A DNA stretch of 64,000 nt, taken from positions 248,001 to 312,000 of the forward strand of contig CAWBRQ010000006.1 in assembly GCA_963791315.1 (NCBI GenBank), read 5' to 3'. The DNA comes from JACCZX01 sp963791315. Lineage in GTDB: Bacteria; Pseudomonadota; Gammaproteobacteria; Burkholderiales; Burkholderiaceae_F. Shown piece by piece: positions 14,035 to 22,475 of this stretch (within the stretch, counting starts at the first letter, position 1; every line of letters begins with the position of its first letter). The position numbers and the translations under genes were made by a program. Under the pieces are notes generated by a model. The model had not been told where the DNA came from. It made no database searches and worked only from the letters and a program-made list of their open reading frames with translations.

Positions 14035-15374
14035 ACGCACCGCGATTGCGCGTCGGTGTGATCGGCGGCGGCTGGGCCGGGTGTGCGGCCGCGGCGGCCT
14101 GCGCTCGGGCGGGACACCAGCCGATCCTGCTCGAAGCGAGCGGCGAGCTCGGCGGTCGTGCACGCCGGCTCGCGCTCGAATTGGACGGCGCATTCGTCAC
14201 ACGCTCGACAACGGCCAGCACCTGCTGGTCGGTGCGTATACCGCCGTACGCGAAGCTTTGCTCGAGCGTGCGGCGTCGCGCTCGACACGGTCTTCGATGC
14301 GCCGTCCGTTCGAAATCACCTATCCGGACGGCATGTCGCCTGCACGCCGCAAGGCTGCCGGCACCGTGGCATCTGGCGGCCGCGTTGCTGGCCGCGCGTG
14401 GTCTGGGGCTCTCGGATCGCTCGGCGCTGATCGGTTTACTTCGTAGGCTAAAGAAATCTCGCTGGAATGTCGGCCACGATCGCAGCATTACCCAATGGCT
14501 GCACGAATGCGGCCAGACATCGCAGGTTGTTCGACGTGTTTGGCGACCACTGGCGCTGGCTGCACTGAACACCCCTCTCGATCGCGCCTCCGCGCAGATT
14601 TTCGCTAGCGTGCTGCGCGATTCGCTGGGTGCGGCGGGCTCTGCCAGCGAAATGTGGCTGCCGCGCGCCGATCTTTCGGCGTTGTTTCCCGATGCGGTCG
14701 AGCGCTACGTTGTGGCGCAGGGAGGTCAGGTTCGGCGCGATGCGCGCGTTGAGCGAGTCGACCGCAGCGAACGTCGCAGAGGCTTTCGTCTGAAATTGCG
14801 GAACGGGCCTGAGCGCACCGTCGCGGTCGACGCGGTCGTCTACGCCGCCGCCCCCGCCCATCTTGAGCACATCATGGGGCGCAGCGAGCGATTGAGCGCG
14901 ACCTACGAAGCGCTATCAAGGTTCGAACATGAGCCGATCTACACCGTCTACCTGAAGTACGCGCCGGCCGTCGGTATTGCGCGCGGCTTCAGTGCGCTGC
15001 TTGACGACGCGCCGAAACGGCGTTACGCGCAGTGGGTATTCGACCGTGGCGCGCTGGATCGCAGCAATCAAGGTGTGCTCGCCGCTGTCATCAGTTCGAG
15101 CGGGCCGCACGAAGCCGAGCCGCTGGAAGACGTTTGTCAGGCAGTCGCACAGCAATTGACCGACGATCTAGGGTTGCCTGCACCGGTCGATGCTCGCGCG
15201 ATCGCGGATCGTCGCGCAACGCTGGCCGCCGTACCTCACCTGCGGCGCCCTCCCAATCGAACTCTATCTCCCGGCTTCGCGATCGCGGGGGACTGGACCG
15301 AATCCGACTACCCATCGACGCTCGAAACGGCAGTGCGCAGTGGCCGCGCTGCCGCACGTGCGCTGCTTGCTTAG
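14031..15374 (+). CDS. hpnE: Hydroxysqualene dehydroxylase HpnE, two compensating frameshifts
   Basis: FAD-dependent oxidoreductase of the amine-oxidase/phytoene-desaturase type that reduces hydroxysqualene to squalene. The GTG at 14031 gives MNAPRLRVGVIGGGWAGCAAA, a dinucleotide-binding GxGxxG, then LLEASGELGGRARRL. The stretch 14195-14360 is read out of frame; the correct frame reads DNGQHLLVGAYTAVREALLER. From LHAARLPAPWHLAAALLA to the end it is intact, ending with the FAD-binding GFAIAGDWTESDYPSTLETA. It has about 448 residues. Its TAG stop interlocks with the radA stop in the sequence TTAG. Confidence 0.9.
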   Translation: MNAPRLRVGVIGGGWAGCAAAAACARAGHQPILLEASGELGGRARRLALELDGAFVTRSTTASTCWSVRIPPYAKLCSSVRRRARHGLRCAVRSKSPIRTACRLHAARLPAPWHLAAALLAARGLGLSDRSALIGLLRRLKKSRWNVGHDRSITQWLHECGQTSQVVRRVWRPLALAALNTPLDRASAQIFASVLRDSLGAAGSASEMWLPRADLSALFPDAVERYVVAQGGQVRRDARVERVDRSERRRGFRLKLRNGPERTVAVDAVVYAAAPAHLEHIMGRSERLSATYEALSRFEHEPIYTVYLKYAPAVGIARGFSALLDDAPKRRYAQWVFDRGALDRSNQGVLAAVISSSGPHEAEPLEDVCQAVAQQLTDDLGLPAPVDARAIADRRATLAAVPHLRRPPNRTLSPGFAIAGDWTESDYPSTLETAVRSGRAAARALLA

Positions 15375-16741
15375 TCACCTCGTACGCGTGCCAGTGCGTG
15401 CTCGACACGATCGACGGCAATTACCTCGAGCCCTTCGATCGATTGTTTCGGTGCGTTCTGCTTCGGTATCAACGCCATTGAAAAGCCGAGCTTCGCCGCC
15501 TCGCGCAGCCGTTCTTGTCCGCGCGGCGCAGGTCTCACCTCCCCGGCCAGACCGACCTCACCGAACGCCACGAGTCCGCGAGGCAGCGGCTTGTCGCGCA
15601 TCGACGAAACGACTGCCAGCAACACCGGCAGATCCGCCGCAGGCTCGCCAATGCGCACACCGCCGACCGCATTGACGAAAACGTCCTGATCGAACGCCGC
15701 AATGCCGGCATGGCGATGCAAGACCGCGAGCAACATCGCCAGTCGCTGTTGATCGAGCCCGACGGAAAGTCGGCGCGGATTCGGCACATGCGCGGCGTCG
15801 ACCAGCGCCTGAATTTCGACCAGCAGCGGTCGCGTCCCCTCCTGCGTCGCCATCACGCACGAGCCCGCGACCTGCACATCGTGCTTGGACAGAAATAGCG
15901 CCGACGGATTGCTAACGCCCTTAAGCCCGCGATCAGTCATCGCAAATACGCCGAGTTCGTTGACTGCGCCGAATCTGTTCTTGAACGCACGGATGAGCCG
16001 GAATGACGAGTGCGACTCGCCTTCGAAGTACAGCACGGTGTCGACCATATGCTCGAGCACGCGTGGGCCGGCCAGCGAGCCATCCTTGGTCACGTGGCCG
16101 ATCATGATCAGCGTCAGACCGGATTGTTTCGCCAGACGCGTCAGCTGTGCGGCACATTCGCGCACCTGCGCCACCGAGCCGGGCGCCGACTGCAGCTGCT
16201 CCGAGTACAGCGTCTGAATCGAATCGATCACCAGTACGGATGGTTTCTCGGTACCGACCGTCGCAACGATGCGCTCCAACGAAATCTCCGACAGTAGCCG
16301 AACTCGTGCGGCGTCGACGCCTAACCGCTTCGCGCGCAACGCGACTTGCGCCGCCGACTCCTCACCGCTGACGTACAGCACCTGCGCATCAGTTGCGAAA
16401 CGGGTCGAAAGCGCTGCCAGCGATTGCAATAGAAGCGTCGACTTGCCGATACCGGGATCGCCGCCGATCAACACCACGCCGCCCTCGACAAACCCGCCGC
16501 CCAACACGCGATCGAACTCGTCGAGGCCGGAGGCAATGCGCGGCATCTCGCGCGCCTGCACGTCCCCCAGCGATTGCGTGGCTGCATGGGATACGAGCGC
16601 ACCGTAACGATGCTCTGCCGGCGCCTCCACGCGTGCCTCCGACAGCGAGTTCCATGCATTGCAGTGCGGACACTGGCCTTGCCATTTCAAGCTCGCACCG
16701 CCGCATTCGGCACAGACAAATTGGGTTTTCGCCTTTGCCAT
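15371..16741 (-). CDS. radA: DNA repair protein RadA
   Basis: RecA-like ATPase and branch-migration factor in homologous recombination. The intact protein has an N-terminal zinc finger (CAECGG and CPHC), a Walker A GGDPGIGKSTLL, the RadA-specific KNRFG motif in RAFKNRFGAVNELGVF, and a C-terminal Lon-protease-like domain (GGVRIGEPAADLPVLLAVVSS). The ATG at 16739-16741 (MAKAKTQFVC) is chosen over an upstream in-frame start at 16762, because MAKxKxxFxC is the family N-terminus and it leaves four bases after the alr stop. That gives 456 residues. It is probably cotranscribed with alr. Confidence 0.95.
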   Translation of the reverse strand: MAKAKTQFVCAECGGASLKWQGQCPHCNAWNSLSEARVEAPAEHRYGALVSHAATQSLGDVQAREMPRIASGLDEFDRVLGGGFVEGGVVLIGGDPGIGKSTLLLQSLAALSTRFATDAQVLYVSGEESAAQVALRAKRLGVDAARVRLLSEISLERIVATVGTEKPSVLVIDSIQTLYSEQLQSAPGSVAQVRECAAQLTRLAKQSGLTLIMIGHVTKDGSLAGPRVLEHMVDTVLYFEGESHSSFRLIRAFKNRFGAVNELGVFAMTDRGLKGVSNPSALFLSKHDVQVAGSCVMATQEGTRPLLVEIQALVDAAHVPNPRRLSVGLDQQRLAMLLAVLHRHAGIAAFDQDVFVNAVGGVRIGEPAADLPVLLAVVSSMRDKPLPRGLVAFGEVGLAGEVRPAPRGQERLREAAKLGFSMALIPKQNAPKQSIEGLEVIAVDRVEHALARVRGD

Positions 16742-16745
16742 CGCT

Positions 16746-17838
16746 TCAGGTGTCGATCTCAATGACCGGCACGCGCGGCGCCAGCCGACACATCAATTCG
16801 TACCCAACCGTGCCGCTCGGATTGGCGACTTCATCGATCGGAAGGTTCTTGCCCCAGAGTTCGACGTTGCTGCCGACAGTGGCATGCGGAGCCGATGTCA
16901 GGTCGACGGTGATCATGTCCATCGACACGCGACCGGCAATGGGTACCCGAACGCCGTCGACCAGCACCGATGTTCCATCCGGTGCGTGGCGCGGATAGCC
17001 ATCTGCATAGCCGCACGCGACAACGCCGATGCGAATCGGACGCGGTGCCAGGAACCTCGACCCGTAACCCACCGCTTGGCCAGCACTCAAATTCTGAACT
17101 GCGATCAAGCGCGACTGCAGAGTCATCGCAGGCACGACACCCAACTCCGCGGCTGTATGCGATTCATCGGTCGCGGCGCCGTACAACGCAATCCCTGGTC
17201 GCACCGAGTCGCCGTGCACTTCGGGGCGTAAGAACAACGCCGCCGAGTTGGCAAGGCTGCGTGGCTCAGGCCAATCCCCGGCAATACTTTGCAGTGCAGC
17301 CAGTTGCTCCGCCACCTCGGTTGGACCGCTGGCACCTGCCGCCCGATCTGCATTGGCAAAGTGAATCATCAGCGTCAATTGGCCAACGTTCGCACACGCC
17401 TTGAGCCGCGCGTAGGCCGCGTGGGCCTCGGCGTGAATCAAAGCCAAGCCGGTTCATTCCCGTGTTGAATTTGAGATGGACGTCGATCGGCGCAGGCAGG
17501 CGTGCACTCTCGAACATGTCGATTTGCGACGCCTCGTGCACGACCACGTTCAACTTCAACGCCGATGCAACCTCGAGTCCTCGCGCCTCGAAACAGCCTT
17601 CGAGTAGCAGGATCGGCCGCGACCATCCGGCATCGCGTGCGCCCTGCGCCTCATCGAGATCGAGCAGTGCAAGTCCGTCAGCCTCGGCGAAAGCGCGCAC
17701 AGCCCGCAGCAACCCGTGCCCATAGGCATTGGCCTTGACGACTGCCCATACAGACCGTCCGCGCGCGTGCCGGCGTGCCAGCGCGAGATTGCGGCGCATT
17801 GCAAGCAAGTCGATTACGGCAGAAATCGGGCGTGCCAT
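16746..17838 (-). CDS. alr: Alanine racemase, one frameshift
   Basis: PLP enzyme that interconverts L- and D-alanine for peptidoglycan. The PLP lysine is K35 in VVKANAYGHG. After a single indel near 17447 (HLKFNTGMNRLG joins ALIHAEAHAAYARL) the rest is intact. It includes LYGAATDESH, the catalytic Tyr region AVGYGSRFLAPRPIRIGVV and AGRVSMDMITVDL. The length is about 364 residues, normal. The start ATG at 17836-17838 lies in a 12-nt tandem repeat. radA follows after four bases. Confidence 0.93.
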
Positions 17839-17858
17839 GGGGAATTAAATGGGGAATT
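17837..17858. repeat. Tandem 10-mer repeat at the alr start
   Basis: ATGGGGAATT occurs at 17837-17846 and again at 17849-17858, two bases apart. On the alr strand it reads AATTCCCCAT twice, and the second copy contains the alr start codon. It may be a local duplication or a small operator; nothing in the sequence decides between them. Confidence 0.5.
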
Positions 17859-17903
17859 GGCGCTCAATAGCATAGTGCCGCGCATCATCGGTCGAGCGTG
17901 AGT

Positions 17904-17915
17904 GCGTGATATAAC
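17904..17915 (+). promoter_or_regulatory. Possible extended -10 promoter for lplT
   Basis: TGATATAAC (17907-17915) has a TGn extension before the near-consensus hexamer TATAAC. No clear -35 is seen. It would leave a leader of about 85 nt before the lplT ATG. This is an inference from motif and position. Confidence 0.35.
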
Positions 17916-18006
17916 GCCGGCAAAGCGCAGCAGCAAGCACGACACCAAGCGCACAACCTTTTTGGGAGACAGTTCGCTTGTTGCCAGAGCACCAGGCTTT
18001 CGCGCC

Positions 18007-19327
18007 ATGAAACGCGGTTTCTACGTCATCATGGCCGCGCAATTTTTTTCTTCGCTGGCCGACAACGCACTTCTGATCGCCGCGATTGCGTTGCTGCGCG
18101 AGGTCGAGGCGCCGGCGTGGATGACGCCGATGTTGAAGCTGTTTTTCGTATTCTCGTACGTTGCGCTGGCAGCGTTCGTCGGCGCCTTCGCCGATTCGTT
18201 CCCCAAGGCGCGCGTCATGTTCATCACGAACATGATCAAGGTCGGCGGGTGCCTGATGATGTTTCTTGGCTCACATCCACTGCTTGCATATGCGGTGATC
18301 GGCTTCGGCGCCGCCGCGTATTCGCCCGCGAAGTACGGCATCGTGACCGAGTTGCTGCCCCCGGAGAAACTGGTCGTCGCCAACGGCTGGATCGAAGGGC
18401 TGACAGTGACGTCGATCATCATCGGATTTCTTCATCGGTGGAATATTGATCGACAAGAACGTCTCTGCATGGCTGTTGCTGTTCGACATGCCCATTATCG
18501 AAACAGGAGTAGATCTGCCGGCTGAAGCTGCGATCGCGGTCATCGTCCTCATCTACGTGCTGGCCGCTGCGATCAACCTGATGATCGCCGATACCGGCGC
18601 GCGATATGCGAAGCAGCATTCGCACCCGTGGAAATTGCTGGTCGGATTTGTGCACTGTTGCAAAGTTTTGTGGCGCGACAAGCTCGGGCAAATATCGCTC
18701 GCCGTAACCACGCTGTTCTGGGGAGCTGGAGCCACGCTGCAATTCATTGTCCTGAAATGGGCGGAAAGCGTGCTCGGGCTCGACCTGGCGCGGGCAGCGA
18801 TTCTGCAGGCGGTCGTAGCGGTGGGAATCACCATGGGTGCGGTGTACGCAGCGGCGACCGTGTCGCTAAAGAGAGCAATGGATGTGTTGCCGGTGGGGGT
18901 CGCAATGGGCGTGATCGTCGCTGCCGCAGCGTTTTACTCGCCGTGCCGTGGTGCCTGAAGGTGCGATTCGACTCGGCAGCATGCAACGCCAGCTACTTCC
19001 TGCTGGTCGCCTGCGCGATCCTGGTGCTGATTGGCTTGCTGGCAGGCTACTTCGTCGTCCCGATGAACGCGCTACTGCAGCACCGCGGCCACGTGCTGCT
19101 GTCTGCCGGACACTCGATAGCCGTGCAGAACTTCAACGAGAACTCGAGCATCCTGGTCATGCTGGGCTTCTATGCAATTCTGGTGTGGCTGAATCTAGGC
19201 GATTCAAACCGTGATGCTGCTGTTTGGCGTCTTCGTTGCCGTCACGATGTTCCTCGTGATGCTGCGGCATCGATACAACCAGCGGCAATTCGACTCAGTT
19301 GCGCTGATCGGCGAGGTGACGCACTAG
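18007..19327 (+). CDS. lplT: Lysophospholipid transporter LplT (MFS), frameshifted
   Basis: Inner-membrane major-facilitator carrier that flips lysophospholipids inward for re-acylation. The start ATG at 18007 gives MKRGFYVIMAAQFFSSLADNALLIAAIALLRE, the typical LplT N-terminus. Conserved KYGIVTELLPPEKLVVANGWIEG follows. Three indels (about 18440, 18945 and 19200) break it, but all twelve expected hydrophobic stretches are present, ending RHRYNQRQFDSVALIGEVTH. It has about 440 residues. The acyltransferase/ACP-synthetase partner (Aas) is not adjacent. Its stop interlocks with that of udg (CTAG). Confidence 0.9.
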
Positions 19328-20043
19328 TGAATAGCGTGCACTTTGTTCGCTAGACAAAGATCGGCCCAGCTCTTCTCCTTGTCGATCAGGTTTCGCAACA
19401 AATATGCTGGGTGGTAGGTCACGACTACCGGTATCTGCCGCCCTGCCACGCTGATCCGATGGGGCTTGCCGCGCAAGCTTGCGATGCTGGCATCGGTACC
19501 CAGTAGCGACTGCGCTGCGAACCGGCCCATGACGACAATCAATGCGGGGTTGACGAGCTCGATCTGGCGCAACAGGAACGGTTCACACTTGGCGACTTCG
19601 TCCGGCTGTGGATTGCGATTGCCGGGCGGACGGCACTTCAGAACGTTCGCGATGTAGACCGACTTCGGCGTCTCCCCCTCCCGCGACATCCCGACGCTCG
19701 TGAGCATGTTGTCGAGCAGACGTCCCGCCTGACCGACAAATGGTTCGCCGCGCGCGTCCTCTTCAGCACCGGGTGCCTCACCGATGAGCATCCAATCGGC
19801 GCGCGTATTGCCGACGCCAAAAACGGTTTGCTTTCGTGTCTCGCACAAAGAGCATGCCCGGCAGCTGGCAACTTCCTGCCGAAGCTCTTTCCACTCGAGT
19901 CGCCCGATGATTGCGGTTCTGCCAACGACCTGCGGAATGACGTGCACTTCCGCTTGAACGATAGTCGGCACGTTTCGCAGCCGGTAAACGGGTCCCAGAC
20001 CCATTGCGTTCCACAACTGAACCCGCCTGAGGTCCATAGTCAC
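19324..20043 (-). CDS. Uracil-DNA glycosylase, family 4
   Basis: Excises uracil from deaminated DNA. A Fe-S-dependent family-4 enzyme is indicated by the cysteines in SCRACSLC, KCRPPGNRNP and KCEPF. Motif 1 is GEAPGAEEDARGEPFVGQAG and motif 3 is VVVTYHPAYLLRN. The 239-residue protein has an N-terminal tail of about 45 residues before LEWKELRQEVASCRACSLC. The GTG at 20041-20043 overlaps the rimI stop as GTGA; an internal ATG two codons later is possible. It is third in the tsaB-rimI-udg chain, an arrangement common in Betaproteobacteria. Confidence 0.93.
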   Translation of the reverse strand: MTMDLRRVQLWNAMGLGPVYRLRNVPTIVQAEVHVIPQVVGRTAIIGRLEWKELRQEVASCRACSLCETRKQTVFGVGNTRADWMLIGEAPGAEEDARGEPFVGQAGRLLDNMLTSVGMSREGETPKSVYIANVLKCRPPGNRNPQPDEVAKCEPFLLRQIELVNPALIVVMGRFAAQSLLGTDASIASLRGKPHRISVAGRQIPVVVTYHPAYLLRNLIDKEKSWADLCLANKVHAIH

Positions 20044-20507
20044 AGTGCCACGCGCATCACGATTGCATCTTCGCGTCCCGTTTGCGCCGGGTAGTAGCCC
20101 CGCCGCACGCCGATCTTTTCGAATCCGTAGCGCTCATACATCCGCACTGCAGATGCGTTGCTGGGTCGGACTTCGAGAAGCATCGTGCGCGCTCCATAGC
20201 CGCGCGCAACCTCCGCCATCCATTCAAGCGTGCGCCAGCCAACACCTTCCCGTTGACAATTGCGCGCGACGCTCAAATTGAGCAGATGAGCTTCGTCGAT
20301 CATCAGGGTCATCACCGAATATGCGATCAGCGCATTGTTCTGATCGCGCAACACCCAGACGCTGTAACCCGCGCGTACCGAATCCAGAAAGTTGCCGCGA
20401 GTCCACGGGAACGGATAGATATCGGATTCAATTGCCACCACTTCACGCACATCATCTTCGATCATCGGCGCGTAGCGATCGACTTCGGGTTTGGGCAACG
20501 CGCTCAC
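20040..20507 (-). CDS. rimI: Ribosomal protein S18 alanine N-acetyltransferase RimI
   Basis: GNAT-family acetyltransferase that modifies the N-terminus of ribosomal protein S18. Visible are IESDIYPFPWTRGNFLDSV, the acetyl-CoA loop region LSVARNCQREGVGWRTLEWM, and VRPSNASAVRMYERYGFEKIGVRRGYY. The third is diagnostic of RimI. It has 155 residues. The GTG start at 20505-20507 overlaps the tsaB stop (GTGA), and its own stop overlaps the udg start in the same way. The usual QxxGxG loop reads QREGVG, so the fold is kept. Confidence 0.93.
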   Translation of the reverse strand: MSALPKPEVDRYAPMIEDDVREVVAIESDIYPFPWTRGNFLDSVRAGYSVWVLRDQNNALIAYSVMTLMIDEAHLLNLSVARNCQREGVGWRTLEWMAEVARGYGARTMLLEVRPSNASAVRMYERYGFEKIGVRRGYYPAQTGREDAIVMRVAL

Positions 20508-21301
20508 TGATGCTCCCCCGCGCGCCGCGCGGTCCCTCGGGGGCTCGTTTCGTGCAATTTAGGCCCGTTGGGTTGGCCCGCCAAAGCACCTGCCACTTTT
20601 CGCTCGTCGATCGTCAGTGCAACGTGGTCCCGTACATAGATCGGAGCCGCCTGTTCCGGTGCAACGGCCAGCCCATGCGCTGCATCGAAGCGCGCCAGAG
20701 TCGCGATCGAGGCTGCCGACGACGTCGCGTCAGGCAACGCGATCCAGGGCTCGTCGTGCGGCCAGCTATCGGAGAAAGCCGTCAGTGCGTTGCCTGCAAT
20801 GATCTCGACTACATGTTCGGTGGCGAGCTGTATTAGCGACTGCGGGCGCTCGAGGGCAGGCGCTCTGACCTCGCTCACCTGCACGTCGCGCCGGTAGATT
20901 GCGCAATACGCTTCGTTCATGCGGGCGTCGATCGCGGCGAGCAACAAATCGCCGTGCGCGACGCCAAAAAAGGCACGTGCCGCAAGCGCGCGTAGATTGC
21001 CGACCGGCGCAACCTGCTTGCGCTTGCCGTACGCGAGGCCCTGAGCGATTCCGCACGCGATGCGTAGGCCCGTAAAGGACCCGGGGCCTGCGCCAAACGC
21101 AAAGATGTCGATATCGCCGAGCACCAACCCCGCCTTTGCAAGTGCTGCGTCGATCATCGGCAGCACGCGCTCGGAGTGTCGGTGCCCCACCGTCTCGACC
21201 AGTTCGGTCACTTGGTCGCCATGCAGCACCGCCACCGAGCAGACGTCGGTAGCAGTGTCAATTGCGAGAACGGTAGAAGCTGGGCCGGCATGCGCTCGCA
21301 T
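20504..21301 (-). CDS. tsaB: tRNA threonylcarbamoyladenosine biosynthesis protein TsaB
   Basis: ASKHA-fold partner of TsaD in forming t6A37 on ANN-decoding tRNAs. TVLAIDTATDVCSVAVLHGD and the GPGSFTGLRIACGIAQGLAYG loop are the family marks. RHSERVLPMIDAAL lies between them. The intact protein has 265 residues, slightly longer than average, with a polar tail after IYVRDHVALTI. The ATG is at 21299-21301. It starts a three-gene chain with 4-nt overlaps. TsaD and TsaE are not in the window. Confidence 0.93.
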   Translation of the reverse strand: MRAHAGPASTVLAIDTATDVCSVAVLHGDQVTELVETVGHRHSERVLPMIDAALAKAGLVLGDIDIFAFGAGPGSFTGLRIACGIAQGLAYGKRKQVAPVGNLRALAARAFFGVAHGDLLLAAIDARMNEAYCAIYRRDVQVSEVRAPALERPQSLIQLATEHVVEIIAGNALTAFSDSWPHDEPWIALPDATSSAASIATLARFDAAHGLAVAPEQAAPIYVRDHVALTIDERKVAGALAGQPNGPKLHETSPRGTARRAGEHQ

Positions 21302-21330
21302 ATTAGCGGCGCGAGCGCGACGGGTGCGAG

Positions 21331-22467
21331 CTATGCGATGAACTTGAGCGGCTCGAAGTGACGCTGCAACACCCGCTCAGACGGTAATTGCCACCAGTTT
21401 TCGAGGACCGACGCGTAGATGCGGCGAAAGTCGATTGAATGCCGAAGGTTGCCGGCGCTGTCGAGCGAGCGCAGCGACGGTGTTTCGCCATGCACCCCAC
21501 CGCGCACATGCGGACCAAATGCAAACAGGGCGCCGGCAGTGCCGTGGTCGGTCCCGCCGCTTTGATTCTCGCGCGGGCGTCGTCCGAATTCGGAATACGT
21601 CAGGATCAGTGTGCGATCCCACACGCCGTGCTCGCTGAGCGCGGAGCGAAGCGCGACGACCGACTCCGCGACCACCTTCAACAGGTTAGCCTGGATCGGC
21701 AATTGATTTTGGTGAGTATCGAAACCCGGGAGCGTCAATCGCAGCACCGGAACTTTGCCGGTCGCCGCGATGCCCGCTGCATGCTGCGCGGCGAGGCCGA
21801 ACGCGCCGCGCGGGAACTCAGCCTTGAACGTGACGTCGCTGCGTACGTCCGCTCCGGCGCGCACGATGTCGTTCTCAACGCGTATCAAATGCGCTAGAGA
21901 GCCGCGCGCCGCAATAGTCTCGGCAGAGGCCAATCGCGCCTGACGCGCAAAACGCGCGGGATCGTTCAGCGCTACCGCGCGCGCCCCGCCCGCCAGCGGC
22001 CCGAGATCGGCGGCGCCAATCACGACACCGTCGGCGCTCTGCGAAGCAAACGCGGATTGTTTTTCGACGGTGCGCGTCAGCCATCCGGTTTGCAGAATCT
22101 GTTGGCTGTCGGATGCGGTGTCCCAGATTTCGATCGACCGGAAGTGCGACAGATTGGGGTCCGGATATCCGACGCCCTGAAGGATCGCCATCTGGCCGTC
22201 GCGCCACAAAGGTTCGAGCGGCGCGAACGACGGATGCAGCGCCGGCGCACCAACAAAGCGCGCCACCGTATCGGGCTTGAACGCAAGGCGCGGACGCAGA
22301 TCGAAGTACGCTCCATCGTCGATCGGGATCACCGTGTTCAGCCCGTCGTTGCCGCCGCGCATCTCGATCAGGATCAACAGTCTGGGCGCTGCGGCGATAG
22401 CCCACGCTGGCAACGCCGCGCACGACAGCAGCGCCGACGATGTGGTTAGGAATGCGCGACGATCCAT
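21331..22467 (-). CDS. DUF1501 family Tat-exported protein
   Basis: The N-terminus MDRRAFLTTSSALLSCAALPAWAIA is a twin-arginine-like signal with RRAFL. It is followed by PRLLILIEMRGGNDGLNTVIP and ILTYSEFGRRPRENQSGGTDHGTAGALFAFG. These are typical of DUF1501, which has a sulfatase/alkaline-phosphatase-like fold and unknown substrate. It has 378 residues and is intact. It lies 8 nt after the DUF1800 gene, and the two families are commonly found as a pair. Export and metal binding (Asp, His in GGTDHGTAG) are inferred from the family. Confidence 0.9.
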   Translation of the reverse strand: MDRRAFLTTSSALLSCAALPAWAIAAAPRLLILIEMRGGNDGLNTVIPIDDGAYFDLRPRLAFKPDTVARFVGAPALHPSFAPLEPLWRDGQMAILQGVGYPDPNLSHFRSIEIWDTASDSQQILQTGWLTRTVEKQSAFASQSADGVVIGAADLGPLAGGARAVALNDPARFARQARLASAETIAARGSLAHLIRVENDIVRAGADVRSDVTFKAEFPRGAFGLAAQHAAGIAATGKVPVLRLTLPGFDTHQNQLPIQANLLKVVAESVVALRSALSEHGVWDRTLILTYSEFGRRPRENQSGGTDHGTAGALFAFGPHVRGGVHGETPSLRSLDSAGNLRHSIDFRRIYASVLENWWQLPSERVLQRHFEPLKFIA

Positions 22468-22475
22468 CCGTCAGC

